A stretch of 64,000 nt of DNA, taken from NCBI GenBank assembly GCA_002315735.1, contig DCIA01000010.1, positions 34,037 through 98,036 on the forward strand, given 5' to 3'. The stretch is from Clostridiales bacterium UBA1738 (lineage in GTDB: Bacteria; Bacillota; Clostridia; UBA1381). The position numbers were made by a program, and so were the translations under genes. Every line of letters begins with the position of its first letter. Position 1 is the first letter of the stretch. The notes below the pieces were generated by a model, which saw only the letters and a program-made list of their open reading frames with translations, was not told where the DNA came from and did no database searches. Below, in pieces: positions 8,061 through 16,458 of this stretch.

Positions 8061-8188
8061 CAGTATTTTATCTCTTTTTGTCTTTTTTGACAAAATCCCT
8101 AAATTTACATAAATTATTTTTTTACTTTTGGATATTTTTTAATAAAAAAATTGACCAAAGTCTTGGTCAATTTTTTTATTTCTACTTA
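8061..8188. other. Non-coding spacer between the xpt promoter and the radical-SAM operon end
   Basis: Together with the xpt leader this makes a gene-free stretch of about 350 bases (7835-8188). The leader part is explained by the riboswitch and promoter; this remainder is very AT-rich and holds only the terminator at 8144-8177. I see no small gene or RNA signature in it. Confidence 0.6.
8144..8177 (-). terminator. Terminator of the radical-SAM operon
   Basis: TTGACCAA at 8151-8158 pairs with TTGGTCAA at 8163-8170 around a four-base loop, flanked by A and T runs so that it can work in both directions. It follows the TIGR03936-type gene, which ends at 8189 on the minus strand. Confidence 0.85.
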
Positions 8189-8848
8189 TTATAATAATTC
8201 TTTGTTTCCCGCCAAAAGTTTTGCTCTGTGTGAGCAGAAAAACTCCACTTCAAAACCATCGCAATATTTTTGCATTGCATCAACAACAGTATCAGGTTTC
8301 AAATTATAATCATTTCCTGCACTAATGCACATTTCTACCTTTAATTTTTTGTCATTTATTTTTTCTGTCTTTAATTCATATATGTATGGTCTTATGTCCG
8401 ACTCTTTTACTCCGCTTTTTGACTTTTTCATAACCAAAAGCTTATCATTTGCCAAAAAATTCTTTTCATCAAACAATTCGGAATTATTGCACTCAATTTC
8501 TGTTTCATATACGGCTTTATTTATCTTTGCAAAATCAATTTCTTTGCCGAAAACTTCTAAAACCTTTAAAACTTTGTATCCATTAGGAAAAGAACTGTTT
8601 AATTTATCCATAATTTCCTTTTCGGTGTATCCATCTTCAAAGCCAACTTTCATATACTCGGTATCCGATGTTACACCAACCGAAAGAGGCATCGCAACAG
8701 TCATAATTGGGTGTGGATTAAATCCGTTTGAAAACGCCATATTTAGATTTGCACGGCGAACTGCTCTATGAAAAGTGCGAACAAAGTCAAGGTGTGAGAT
8801 ATATCTGACTCTTTCATCTCTTGAATATTTTATCACAAAATTACTCAT
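8189..8848 (-). CDS. TIGR03936/DUF2344 radical-SAM-linked protein
   Basis: A 219-residue protein of the DUF2344 family, whose members are encoded next to, or fused to, TIGR03960-type radical SAM proteins. The family N-terminus FVIKYSRDERVRYISHLDFVR and the region around NPHPIMTVAMPLSVGV are clear. The molecular function is unknown; the steady pairing suggests a partner or substrate-presenting subunit. The chosen ATG (8848) overlaps the stop of the upstream radical SAM gene by eight bases; an in-frame GTG three codons earlier sits within the GCAGGTG ribosome site, so it is less likely. No cysteine cluster is present. It ends the operon, before a strong terminator. Confidence 0.85.
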   Translation of the reverse strand: MSNFVIKYSRDERVRYISHLDFVRTFHRAVRRANLNMAFSNGFNPHPIMTVAMPLSVGVTSDTEYMKVGFEDGYTEKEIMDKLNSSFPNGYKVLKVLEVFGKEIDFAKINKAVYETEIECNNSELFDEKNFLANDKLLVMKKSKSGVKESDIRPYIYELKTEKINDKKLKVEMCISAGNDYNLKPDTVVDAMQKYCDGFEVEFFCSHRAKLLAGNKELL

Positions 8849-10682
8849 AGCAAACACCTGCCTTAAAATCTCTCATGCCGCAACCCGCACATTTCTCTCT
8901 GCAATTCGGAGTTGTTTCTTCCCTTTTTGCCTTCTCGTTTTCTCTTTTGAAAAACTCTTTGGAAATACCAATATCAATATGCTCCCAAGGCAAAATTTCA
9001 TCATATGAACGCTCACGAAGATACCAATCAGGGTCAATACCGCATTTTTCAAATGTTTTTAGCCATGTATCAAACCTGTATTCTTCGTCCCAAGCATCAA
9101 ACTTGCAGCCACTTTTAACTGCTTCAATAATGGCAGGAAGTAGTCTTCTGTCGCCCCTTGCAAATACTCCTTCTAAGTAACTTGTCCTATTATCGTGCCA
9201 ATTATATTTGATTTTTTTAGATTTTATTGACGCCTTTAAAATATCTTGTTTTCTTACAATTTCTGCTCTTGAATCTTGTTTTGCCCACTGAAAAGCAGTA
9301 AATGGCTTTGGAATAAAACTTGATGTACTAGTTGTTATGTTTACGTTTTTTGCTCTTTCTTCCTTCGGAATTGAGAAATACCCGTCAAGCACTTTTTCTG
9401 AAAGGTCGGCAATACCCAAAATATCCTCGTCCGTTTCAAGTGGCAAGCCTATCATAAAATACAGTTTTACATTTGTCCAACCACCCTCAAAAAGCATTTT
9501 TGCAGAGGTCAAAACATTTTCTTCTGTAATGTTCTTATTAATGATGTTTCTCATTCTTTGAGTGCCTGCCTCAGGAGCAAAGGTGATACCTGATTTTCTC
9601 ACCTTTTGAACCTTGTTCATAAGTTCTAATGAGAAATTATCAATTCTAAGTGACGGAAGGGACAAGCCTATTTTCTTCTTTTCAGTAAACTCCAAAAGAT
9701 TGTCTGTAAGTTTCTTTAACTCGGTGTAATCGCTTGTGCTAAGCGATGAAAGCGATATTTCATCATAGCCACTGCAACCTAAAAGTTTATCTGCCGTTTC
9801 AGTTAAACTTTCTGCACTTTTTTCTCTTGCAGGTCTATATGCATACCCCGCTTCACAAAAACGGCAACCTCTTATACAGCCTCTAAAAACTTCAAGCATA
9901 ACCCTGTCGTGCACAATTTCGCCAAACGGCACAATCATAGTTTCCGGAGTATATGCTTTATTAAAGTCCTTTATAATTGTTTTTCTTATTTTTTCCTTTG
10001 CTTCTGGAACATTCGGTGTGATACTTTTTATTGTTCCATCATCGTTATACTCAACATCATAAAAGGACGGAACATAAATTCCATCAAGTTTTGCAATCGC
10101 TTTAAGATAATCTCTTTTGTCCTTTTTGCCGCTTTTTTTCCACTTTATGTATTCTTCGGTAACCCAATTAATGCTTTCTTCGCCCTCACCAATCATAAAA
10201 AAGTCGAATATTTCAGCGATAGGTTCTGCATTATATGCGCAAAGCCCTCCACCGCAAACAATAGGATAACTTTCATCTCTGTCCTTTGCAAGAATCGGAA
10301 TATTCGCAAGGTCCAGCATATTAACAACATTTGAATACGAAAGTTCATATCCTAAGGTAAACCCTAACATATCAAAATGAGTTATCGGGTCCCCTGTTTC
10401 AAGAGCAAAAAGTTTCATTCCGTTTTTTCGCATTTCTTCTTCCATATCAACCCACGGAGCAAAAACTCTTTCGCAGTATGTATCTTCTCGTTCATTTAAG
10501 TCATGGTACAAAATTTTAAGTCCTAAGTTAGACATAGCGATTTCATAGACATCGGGAAAACAAAACCCAAATCTGCAATCCACCGCATTTTTGTCTTTCA
10601 TTACGCTCCCAAGTTCGCCGCCTGTGTATCTTGTTGGCTTTTGTACCTTCATCAAAATTTTATCTAAGTTCGTGTATGACAT
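8841..10682 (-). CDS. B12-binding/radical SAM protein of the TIGR03960 type
   Basis: A 613-residue protein with an N-terminal B12-binding-like domain, then a radical SAM domain with the 4Fe-4S motif CIRGCRFC (C-X3-C-X2-C) near residue 265. A C-terminal Cys motif CREKCAGCG could hold a second metal site. The reaction is unknown; the family is typically next to the DUF2344 gene, as here. The start ATG follows GAGGAG and lies just downstream of a hairpin that ends the gerW operon. The full length and all three cysteines of the SAM cluster are present, so the enzyme should be active. A role in RNA or ribosome-linked modification has been suggested by genomic context elsewhere, but nothing here proves it. 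Confidence 0.87.
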   Translation of the reverse strand: MSYTNLDKILMKVQKPTRYTGGELGSVMKDKNAVDCRFGFCFPDVYEIAMSNLGLKILYHDLNEREDTYCERVFAPWVDMEEEMRKNGMKLFALETGDPITHFDMLGFTLGYELSYSNVVNMLDLANIPILAKDRDESYPIVCGGGLCAYNAEPIAEIFDFFMIGEGEESINWVTEEYIKWKKSGKKDKRDYLKAIAKLDGIYVPSFYDVEYNDDGTIKSITPNVPEAKEKIRKTIIKDFNKAYTPETMIVPFGEIVHDRVMLEVFRGCIRGCRFCEAGYAYRPAREKSAESLTETADKLLGCSGYDEISLSSLSTSDYTELKKLTDNLLEFTEKKKIGLSLPSLRIDNFSLELMNKVQKVRKSGITFAPEAGTQRMRNIINKNITEENVLTSAKMLFEGGWTNVKLYFMIGLPLETDEDILGIADLSEKVLDGYFSIPKEERAKNVNITTSTSSFIPKPFTAFQWAKQDSRAEIVRKQDILKASIKSKKIKYNWHDNRTSYLEGVFARGDRRLLPAIIEAVKSGCKFDAWDEEYRFDTWLKTFEKCGIDPDWYLRERSYDEILPWEHIDIGISKEFFKRENEKAKREETTPNCREKCAGCGMRDFKAGVCYE

Positions 10683-10702
10683 AAATTCTCCTCAAAAATT
10701 TT

Positions 10703-10727
10703 AGACAGCCTTTTTATAAGGCTGTCT
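10703..10727. terminator. Hairpin between gerW and the radical-SAM operon
   Basis: AGACAGCC (10703-10710) pairs with GGCTGTCT (10720-10727) around a nine-base loop. On the minus strand, which ends gerW, the following sequence is TAAAATTTTT, a weak U tract; the plus direction has a perfect T run but no plus-strand gene ends here. Confidence 0.65.
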
Positions 10728-10730
10728 TTT

Positions 10731-11198
10731 TTATTTTGCAACATCAACAAATTGTGTATCCTGGTTTTCTTTATTTTCAGGATTTTTCTTTTTATCCTTT
10801 TTGTTCATTATTTTATCAACAACTCCCGAAAAAGTGCCATTAACCTTGTCCACAACCTCAGGCACAAGGTCGATAATCTTGTCAACAGGGGTCACCTTAT
10901 CACTAATAGGAAGCAATTTGATATTTCCTCCTCCAACGACTAAAAAGGCAATCGGCTTAACATTGGCACCGCCACCACAACCACCGCCAAACATTGCATT
11001 TTCCGGTGCGACGGATTCTGATTTTGCCGAAAACTGTGTTCCTCCTGCACCAAACCCAAAACTAACCGTTGAGATAGGAATTATAACCGTACCATCAGGT
11101 GTTGTTACAGGGTCGCCTACAATGGTATTTACATCAACCATTGATTTAATATTGCTCATGGCAGTATCCATAAGCCCTTGAATTGGATGTTCAGACAT
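10731..11198 (-). CDS. gerW: GerW-family sporulation protein (YtfJ)
   Basis: A 155-residue soluble protein of the GerW/YtfJ family. In B. subtilis GerW is made in the forespore and is needed for normal germination; its biochemical activity is unknown. Family features are SNIKSMVDVNTIVGDP near residue 16, the glycine-rich FGFGAGG segment and GGCGGGANVKPIAFL. The ATG at 11198 follows AAGGGAG; an earlier in-frame start twelve codons upstream would overlap the ytfI-like gene and lacks a ribosome site. It starts two bases after the DUF2953 gene ends, the same ytfI-ytfJ pairing seen in B. subtilis. The C-terminal tail is Lys/Glu-rich. Confidence 0.92.
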   Translation of the reverse strand: MSEHPIQGLMDTAMSNIKSMVDVNTIVGDPVTTPDGTVIIPISTVSFGFGAGGTQFSAKSESVAPENAMFGGGCGGGANVKPIAFLVVGGGNIKLLPISDKVTPVDKIIDLVPEVVDKVNGTFSGVVDKIMNKKDKKKNPENKENQDTQFVDVAK

Positions 11199-11200
11199 AT

Positions 11201-11812
11201 TTAATTTCTCCCTTCTTTTTTCCATTTCTTCCATAATTTAAGTACACCAAACGCAATAATTATAGTATGCACTGTTTTTATTTTTAATATACATTTTGAA
11301 TGTATGATAAAGCAAGGTTTTTGAAAGTTTGGATTTAATTTAACTTCCATATTTTTAAGTAATAGGTGATGATGTATAAGACCTAAAACGCTGTAAACTA
11401 TTCCGTTATAAAGACCTGTGAAAATCCCCGTATGCATCGCATTTTCAAATCCAAAATCCGAAATAAATGTGATTTCTTCTACCTCGATAGATTTTTTTGA
11501 GATATATTCCAAAATATCAGAAATTGTACCCTTTGTTTCATTAAAAAAGGTAATTGCACTATCTATTTTTTTCTTTTTATTCTCAAAGGACACCGACTTT
11601 TCTTCCTTGGTTTTTTCGCCATTTTCAGAGCCACTCTCTTTTTTATCTTTGCCGGATAGTTTTTTCGTTACAAATCCATATTTTAAATATATAGATGCTG
11701 TATTTTGTGTTTCGTCTTTATCATAGAAAAACTGCAATTTTAGAGGTATTATTAAAAGAGTAATTAAAAACAAAAGGAATATTAAAAAAATAATAAATAT
11801 TATTTTCATCAT
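11201..11812 (-). CDS. DUF2953 membrane-anchored protein (YtfI-like)
   Basis: A 203-residue protein with one strong N-terminal membrane segment (about residues 3-25), a charged Lys/Glu/Ser-rich linker near 50-85 and a second hydrophobic region near the C-terminus. It is the DUF2953 family, whose B. subtilis member ytfI sits directly before ytfJ/gerW, as here. Function is unknown; a link to sporulation or germination is inferred only from the pairing. Two adjacent ATG codons follow GGGAG; either could be used. It lies 14 bases after scpB, so the condensin genes and the sporulation pair are probably one transcript. Confidence 0.75.
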   Translation of the reverse strand: MMKIIFIIFLIFLLFLITLLIIPLKLQFFYDKDETQNTASIYLKYGFVTKKLSGKDKKESGSENGEKTKEEKSVSFENKKKKIDSAITFFNETKGTISDILEYISKKSIEVEEITFISDFGFENAMHTGIFTGLYNGIVYSVLGLIHHHLLLKNMEVKLNPNFQKPCFIIHSKCILKIKTVHTIIIAFGVLKLWKKWKKEGRN

Positions 11813-11826
11813 TTATCTCCCTTAAC

Positions 11827-12429
11827 CTATTCTTCGATACCCTCAATTTCTTCCTGGCCTTCAAGTTCAGGTTTTTCTTCCATTTGAATTGATAATTGCT
11901 CATATTCAGGGCTTATTTTTGACATATCAAGTTCAGGCAAATCCTTTGATGTCGAAAGCCCAAAACATCTTAAAAAGTTTTGTGTAGTAGAGTACAAAAT
12001 CGGTCTTCCCGGCGCATCAAGCCTACCTGTTTCTTCAATAAGACCACGCTCAACAAGTCTATTTACGGCGCCGTCAGAGTTTACACCTCTAATATACTCA
12101 ATTTGTCCCTTTGTTATAGGCTGTTTGTATGCGATAATTGCAAGAGCTTCCATAGCAGCATTTGACAGGGCTTGTCTTCTTTGTTCGCCCAGAATTAATT
12201 GTATGTAATTATAATAGTCGGGTCTTGAACAAATTTGATATCCTTCATCAATATCAATAATTCTAAAACCTCTTCCCTCGGTGTCATAATTATATTTAAG
12301 AAGTCTTACTGCCTCTTCTACCGCCTCAATTTCGATATCTAAGACTGCTGCAAGTTTTGCTGTTTTTACCGGTTCTCCTGCCGCAAAAAGTATCCCTTCT
12401 ATTGCGTATGGAATTTTACTGTTCTCCAT
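11827..12429 (-). CDS. scpB: Segregation and condensation protein B
   Basis: ScpB is a kleisin-associated winged-helix protein that forms the SMC-ScpA-ScpB condensin with ScpA and helps separate replicated origins. The 200 residues show the family start (YAIEGILFAAGEPV) and the second winged helix with ALAIIAYKQPITKGQIEYIRG near residue 90-108. The C-terminal 30 residues are a Glu-rich tail. It overlaps the end of scpA by 14 bases, showing coupled translation. Smc itself is not in this window. Confidence 0.95.
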   Translation of the reverse strand: MENSKIPYAIEGILFAAGEPVKTAKLAAVLDIEIEAVEEAVRLLKYNYDTEGRGFRIIDIDEGYQICSRPDYYNYIQLILGEQRRQALSNAAMEALAIIAYKQPITKGQIEYIRGVNSDGAVNRLVERGLIEETGRLDAPGRPILYSTTQNFLRCFGLSTSKDLPELDMSKISPEYEQLSIQMEEKPELEGQEEIEGIEE

Positions 12430-13159
12430 CTTTTACCTCTTTTTTGTTTTCCGACAACTCAAATTCTCCTAAGTCGTCGTTATATTCTGCTTTTATTTTA
12501 TTTTGAGAAATTAATTCTAATATTGCCAAGAAAATAGCAACTAATTCCGGTTTTGACTTTGCATCTTCAAACGCCGAAATGAAACTTATTCTCTTGTGTC
12601 TTTTAAGTTTTGAAAGAGTCTTTTCTGACATATCCCCGATAGAAACCTTTTCCCTTCCTACAATTCCGGAAAATGCTCTTTTTTCGGGCTTTGCAAGTCT
12701 GATTTTTCTTTGAAGAATTGAGCCGAATGCATCAATAAGTTCTTCTACTGTATGTTTCCTGTCATATTCGGGCATCGGAAATTTTATGTGTTCTTCATCT
12801 TTAAAGAACATATATTTTGAAGCGAATTCGGTTTTGCGAAGCTCTGTCGATGCCTCTTTGTACTGTTGATATTCTGCTAAACGCCTTGCCAAATCATCTC
12901 TCGGGTCTTCCTCTTCCTCTTCTTCATCTTTCGGAAGGAGCATTTTAGACTTAATATACAAAAGCTGCGCCGCCATAACCAAAAATTCGCTTGTATTTTC
13001 GAGTTGTGACTCTTCAATGCCCTCAATCGCCTCTAAATATTGCGATGTTATCTCAACAATTGGTATATCATAAATACTTACTTTATTTTTTGAGATAAGA
13101 TGCAGCAAAAGGTCAAGAGGCCCTTCAAAACTGTCAAGTTTATATAATAGTGTATCCAT
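12416..13159 (-). CDS. scpA: Segregation and condensation protein A (kleisin)
   Basis: ScpA is the kleisin that bridges the two SMC heads and binds ScpB. The N-terminal family motif YKLDSFEGPLDLLLHLI is at about residues 5-22, an acidic run (EEEEEDPRDD) lies in the middle, and the C-terminal winged helix with FLAILELI is near the end. The ATG at 13159 is preceded by GAGG at nine-base spacing; an in-frame TTG five codons earlier overlaps the protease gene stop and lacks a ribosome site. It is 247 residues, normal for the family. It follows a membrane protease gene, an arrangement common in Clostridia. Confidence 0.95.
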   Translation of the reverse strand: MDTLLYKLDSFEGPLDLLLHLISKNKVSIYDIPIVEITSQYLEAIEGIEESQLENTSEFLVMAAQLLYIKSKMLLPKDEEEEEEDPRDDLARRLAEYQQYKEASTELRKTEFASKYMFFKDEEHIKFPMPEYDRKHTVEELIDAFGSILQRKIRLAKPEKRAFSGIVGREKVSIGDMSEKTLSKLKRHKRISFISAFEDAKSKPELVAIFLAILELISQNKIKAEYNDDLGEFELSENKKEVKDGEQ

Positions 13160-13170
13160 TTTTATCAACC

Positions 13171-13821
13171 TCAAACCACAGAAGATACAATTAATCCCAC
13201 AAGTTTTAATATTAATGAAAATACAATGCCGACTCCACCGCCGATAATGCTGTTAAATACACCTGTAAGCGAAAGTAGCATAATAAGAAAAATTGAATAT
13301 CTTTCATACTGTAAAATTGTGTAATAGGTTCTGTTTGGAATAATCAGTCCCAAAACCTTTGAACCATCAAGCGGCGGTATAGGGATTAGGTTAAACACCA
13401 TAAAACATAGGTTGCGAAAAGCGAAAAGATATACAACAGAATTAATGCCTTCCATTAAAGATGCATTCCAATTTAAGTAATTCCCCAAAATCAATAGAAT
13501 TGTTCCTATTAAAACGCCTAAAAACGCCATTATAAGATTTGAGATAGGCCCTGCTATTGCTGTGAGTGCCATACCTTTTTTTCTGTCTTTATAATACATA
13601 GGATTTACACTGACAGGTTTTGCCCAGCCAAATCCCGTTAAAATCATAAGAATAGTTCCGTAAATATCCAAGTGTGCCAATGGATTTAAGGAAAGTCGTC
13701 CTTCATGTCTTGGAGTAGGGTCACCAAGTTTTGTTGACACCCATGCATGTGCAAATTCATGTCCTGTAAGTGCAATAAGGGTTATTGGAACATTTATTAG
13801 TGTATCTATAAAATTAAGCAT
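13171..13821 (-). CDS. Site-2 protease family (M50) membrane metalloprotease
   Basis: A 216-residue multi-pass protease with the zinc motif HEFAH at residues 23-27 inside the first membrane segment and the second conserved motif NLIPIPPLDGSK near residue 143. About five to six hydrophobic segments are visible. This is the small M50 subfamily without PDZ domain, common next to scpA; its substrate is unknown. Translation starts at ATG 13821 after AGGTGG at rather short spacing. It is the first gene of the scpAB-ytfI-gerW operon and has its own promoter at 13848-13876. Confidence 0.88.
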   Translation of the reverse strand: MLNFIDTLINVPITLIALTGHEFAHAWVSTKLGDPTPRHEGRLSLNPLAHLDIYGTILMILTGFGWAKPVSVNPMYYKDRKKGMALTAIAGPISNLIMAFLGVLIGTILLILGNYLNWNASLMEGINSVVYLFAFRNLCFMVFNLIPIPPLDGSKVLGLIIPNRTYYTILQYERYSIFLIMLLSLTGVFNSIIGGGVGIVFSLILKLVGLIVSSVV

Positions 13822-13847
13822 AATCCACCTACTTTAATTTTTATATA

Positions 13848-13876
13848 ATTATACCTTTTTTTTTATATAAAGTAAA
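13848..13876 (-). promoter_or_regulatory. Promoter of the M50-scpAB-gerW operon
   Basis: Minus-strand TTTACT (13871-13876), 17-base A-rich spacer, perfect TATAAT (13848-13853). It is divergent from, and 20 bases away from, the plus-strand promoter at 13897-13925. Confidence 0.6.
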
Positions 13877-13896
13877 TAGTTTTAAGAAAAAAACTA

Positions 13897-13925
13897 TTGC
13901 TTTTATGTAATAATTGTGATAATAT
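13897..13925 (+). promoter_or_regulatory. Promoter of the two-gene membrane-protein operon
   Basis: TTGCTT (13897-13902), 17-base spacer, TAATAT (13920-13925). It lies 34 bases ahead of the TTG start of the first membrane protein. Confidence 0.6.
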
Positions 13926-13958
13926 ATTCTTAATTATAGTTTAGTAGGAGGTAATGTT

Positions 13959-14702
13959 TTGGTAGATATTTATACAAAAAGATATTCTTTTATCACTTTA
14001 ATGACAATATCACTACTTAGCGGAATTTTATTTTTTTGCACAAATCATATAGATTTCATCTCGGCCGCTTTCCAATATCACAAATTAAATATTCCAAATA
14101 TAGCATATATTTTGATGAGAATAATAAACTGTATTTTTATTCCGGCAATATTTTTGGTTCCGTCTTTATTCCCTTTCGGAAGAATAAAAATGACAAAAAT
14201 ATGTTTTATTGCTTACGGAATTTGTAATTTGCTAACACTTTCGTGGCTATTTTACTTTTTTGCAAATCGTTCATTTTCTGAACTTGCATCTTTATCGTCG
14301 GTTGCACAATTTTTAAAAGAGCAAAATATCATTTATTTTGAAACTATTTGGGACACGAGTGGAATTACCGCCTCAATATTGGCAGTAATTTTTGGCGCAT
14401 TTACAATATTTTTAGGTCGTTCATTTGACGATGATAAATTCTTTGTAAAAAATCTTGTTATGGTTTATTGTGTAATGAGAATTTTCTTTCCAATATTTTT
14501 AAACTTATTTTTTCAAGGAAGAGTTGTGTCTTCATACTGGGTTACCAATAACTGTCTTGACATTCTGTCAACAATATGTTTTACAGCAGCTATTGTAGTT
14601 GCCAGCGGGCATGATTTTACTTGGATTGAGTTTATTTGGGATCAAACCGTTATTACCGAAGAGGATGCTGAATTCTTTGGATTAGATGATAACATAAAAT
14701 AG
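13959..14702 (+). CDS. Unrecognised polytopic membrane protein, TTG start
   Basis: I do not recognise this 247-residue protein. It has about six to seven hydrophobic segments (for example near residues 10-30, 45-70, 80-102, 135-153, 163-180 and 195-215) and an acidic soluble tail with VITEEDAEFFGLDD. The start is TTG at 13959, eight bases after AGGAGG; the nearby ATG is in another frame and stops after three codons. With the next gene it forms a closed plus-strand unit with its own promoter and terminator, flanked by minus-strand housekeeping genes. No catalytic or transport motif is visible. The coding pattern and ribosome site make it a real gene. Confidence 0.75.
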   Translation: MVDIYTKRYSFITLMTISLLSGILFFCTNHIDFISAAFQYHKLNIPNIAYILMRIINCIFIPAIFLVPSLFPFGRIKMTKICFIAYGICNLLTLSWLFYFFANRSFSELASLSSVAQFLKEQNIIYFETIWDTSGITASILAVIFGAFTIFLGRSFDDDKFFVKNLVMVYCVMRIFFPIFLNLFFQGRVVSSYWVTNNCLDILSTICFTAAIVVASGHDFTWIEFIWDQTVITEEDAEFFGLDDNIK

Positions 14703-14729
14703 TATTTCCTTTAAGGTCGGGTGATAAAA

Positions 14730-15371
14730 ATGAATAAACGTTTAACTTTAGTATTAATTGACATCTTGCAATTTATGGCCATTGCGATTTGGTTTTTGTT
14801 CTTGTATTATGTTTTATGGTCTTTTGTATTAAATGCAATTAGACTTGACTATGTTAATTTTCAAACAGCAGGCTATACCGCATATGCATTTTTGCTACAA
14901 ATTTTTACTGTAATGATTGCTTGGAAAACCAAATTTGATAAAGCGATATTATTTAGACTTGTTACATGGCTTCTTGCTCTTAGTATTTTGGTTTGTACAA
15001 CAGCAGACATAATAAAGTACAATGCTTTTATCGGCTATAACATTAATTACGCACACGCAATTTTTGTAAAACTGGTTGAAGAAATGCCGAATATGGTTGG
15101 CGTTGTTGTATGCATAATATTATCAATACTATACTTTTTGTTCGGGCTTTATGCTCCTAAAAGTATGTCAAAAGGGCTTTTGCTGTACTTTTTAATTTTC
15201 TTTTTCGACGGAATATTACCTATTATCTACTCGTATATTACAACGAACGCTTATCCACGAAAAGTGTGGCTTAAAAGGGCAGCGTTCATTCTGCCACAAC
15301 AGTTTTTCATATTAGTTTCATTTATAATTTCAAGCTTAGATAAAGAACTTTGGATAAGAAATTTTAGATAG
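14730..15371 (+). CDS. Unrecognised polytopic membrane protein
   Basis: An unrecognised 213-residue protein with about six hydrophobic segments (near residues 8-35, 47-65, 76-95, 120-142, 150-170 and 188-205), aromatic-rich and with few charged residues. It starts 27 bases after the preceding membrane protein and shares its promoter; a strong hairpin terminator follows. The ATG at 14730 is taken as start; an in-frame GTG at 14721 is possible because AAGG lies close to it. Similar size, topology and lack of known motifs suggest that the two proteins work together, which is inference. Confidence 0.75.
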   Translation: MNKRLTLVLIDILQFMAIAIWFLFLYYVLWSFVLNAIRLDYVNFQTAGYTAYAFLLQIFTVMIAWKTKFDKAILFRLVTWLLALSILVCTTADIIKYNAFIGYNINYAHAIFVKLVEEMPNMVGVVVCIILSILYFLFGLYAPKSMSKGLLLYFLIFFFDGILPIIYSYITTNAYPRKVWLKRAAFILPQQFFILVSFIISSLDKELWIRNFR

Positions 15372-15376
15372 TCAAA

Positions 15377-15408
15377 AGCAGTTAAGCAAACGCTTAACTG
15401 CTTTTTTT
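15377..15408. terminator. Bidirectional terminator between the membrane-protein pair and ldh
   Basis: AGCAGTTAAGC (15377-15387) pairs perfectly with GCTTAACTGCT (15392-15402) around AAAC, followed by a seven-T run on the plus strand and a shorter one on the minus strand. It serves both the plus-strand membrane-protein unit and ldh, whose stop codon is at 15410. Confidence 0.9.
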
Positions 15409-15409
15409 A

Positions 15410-16351
15410 TTATAATTGGATTTGCTTAATCAGTTCAGAAAGTGTGACGGCTGAATCATTTAATCCTTTCATTTCTTCTTTGCCAAAAGGCACTTCAAAA
15501 ATTCTCTCAACACCGTTTTTCCCTACCATTGTAGGCACTGACAATGCAACATCTCTAATTCCATATTCCCCTTCAAAAATTCCGGATACAGTCAAAATAG
15601 AGTTTTCGTCACCTGCAATACACTCACAAATTCTTGCAACGGCCACTGCAATCGCATAATATGTTGCACCCTTTTTCTTAATGATTTCATATGCCGAATT
15701 TTTAACTTCATTATACATCTTGTCTAAATCATTTAAGTCGCACTTACCTGTATATTTGCAAAACTCATTCATTGTCATACCACCGATATTAGTGACACTC
15801 CATGCTGCGACTTCGCTATCACCATGCTCACCAATAATGTATGTGTGACAATTTCTTGCATCAACACCTGTCTTTTGGCTTATGAGGTATTTTAGTCTTG
15901 ATGTATCCAAGACCGTTCCCGAGCCCAAAACTTGATTCTTTTTAAGTCCCGATAACTTGTATGTGACATAAGTTAATATATCAACAGGATTAGTAACAGG
16001 CATCAAAATAACATCAGAAGGTGCATATTTCATTACATTTGTTACGATAGTTTTAAATAGCGCAACATTATCTTTTAAAAGGTCTAATCTGGTTTCGCCT
16101 TCCTTTTGCGGAACACCTGCTGTAATAATTACAATATCTGCACCTTTGCAATCAGAATAGTCCCCCGCCGAAACCGTGACAGGCTTAACAAACGATACTC
16201 CGTGTGCCATATCAATTGCATCGCCCTCCGCCTTATCTTTGTTAATATCGATTAGTACAATTTCTTGAAACAGTCCGCCAAGCATTAATGTATATGCTGT
16301 TGTTGAACCAACCGCACCTGCTCCTATAACTATAACTTTCCCTCTAAACAT
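15410..16351 (-). CDS. ldh: L-lactate dehydrogenase
   Basis: Ldh reduces pyruvate to L-lactate with NADH, regenerating NAD+ during fermentation. The 313 residues show the Rossmann motif GAGAVG near residue 10-15, the substrate-loop region with KEGETRLDL, and the active-site motif IGEHGDSEV with the catalytic His. The second of two close ATG codons is chosen because AAGGAG is 8 bases from it and only 2 from the first (16357). It stands alone between two terminators. I see no strong promoter upstream. Malate dehydrogenases share the fold; the Gln after AGVP favours lactate over malate. Confidence 0.94.
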   Translation of the reverse strand: MFRGKVIVIGAGAVGSTTAYTLMLGGLFQEIVLIDINKDKAEGDAIDMAHGVSFVKPVTVSAGDYSDCKGADIVIITAGVPQKEGETRLDLLKDNVALFKTIVTNVMKYAPSDVILMPVTNPVDILTYVTYKLSGLKKNQVLGSGTVLDTSRLKYLISQKTGVDARNCHTYIIGEHGDSEVAAWSVTNIGGMTMNEFCKYTGKCDLNDLDKMYNEVKNSAYEIIKKKGATYYAIAVAVARICECIAGDENSILTVSGIFEGEYGIRDVALSVPTMVGKNGVERIFEVPFGKEEMKGLNDSAVTLSELIKQIQL

Positions 16352-16414
16352 TGGCATTTCTCCTTTACTATTTTTGTTAGTATTTGGAGTATTTTTGATA
16401 TTTATTCGCTTTTA

Positions 16415-16453
16415 CAAAAAAATCGAAGATTAGATAAATTATCTAATCTTCGA
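16415..16453 (-). terminator. Terminator of the asd-dapA-dapB-SLOG operon
   Basis: A 13-bp perfect stem (16423-16435 with 16441-16453) and a T run in the minus direction. It lies six bases after the SLOG gene stop codon and ahead of ldh. Confidence 0.9.
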
Positions 16454-16458
16454 AAATA

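Noticed and set aside
8325..8771. 148-codon plus-strand open frame opposite the DUF2344 gene
   Set aside because: Shadow of a conserved minus-strand gene; no promoter or ribosome site.
15837..15870. ldh as a malate dehydrogenase
   Set aside because: Substrate-loop and active-site motifs with gene length favour L-lactate dehydrogenase.
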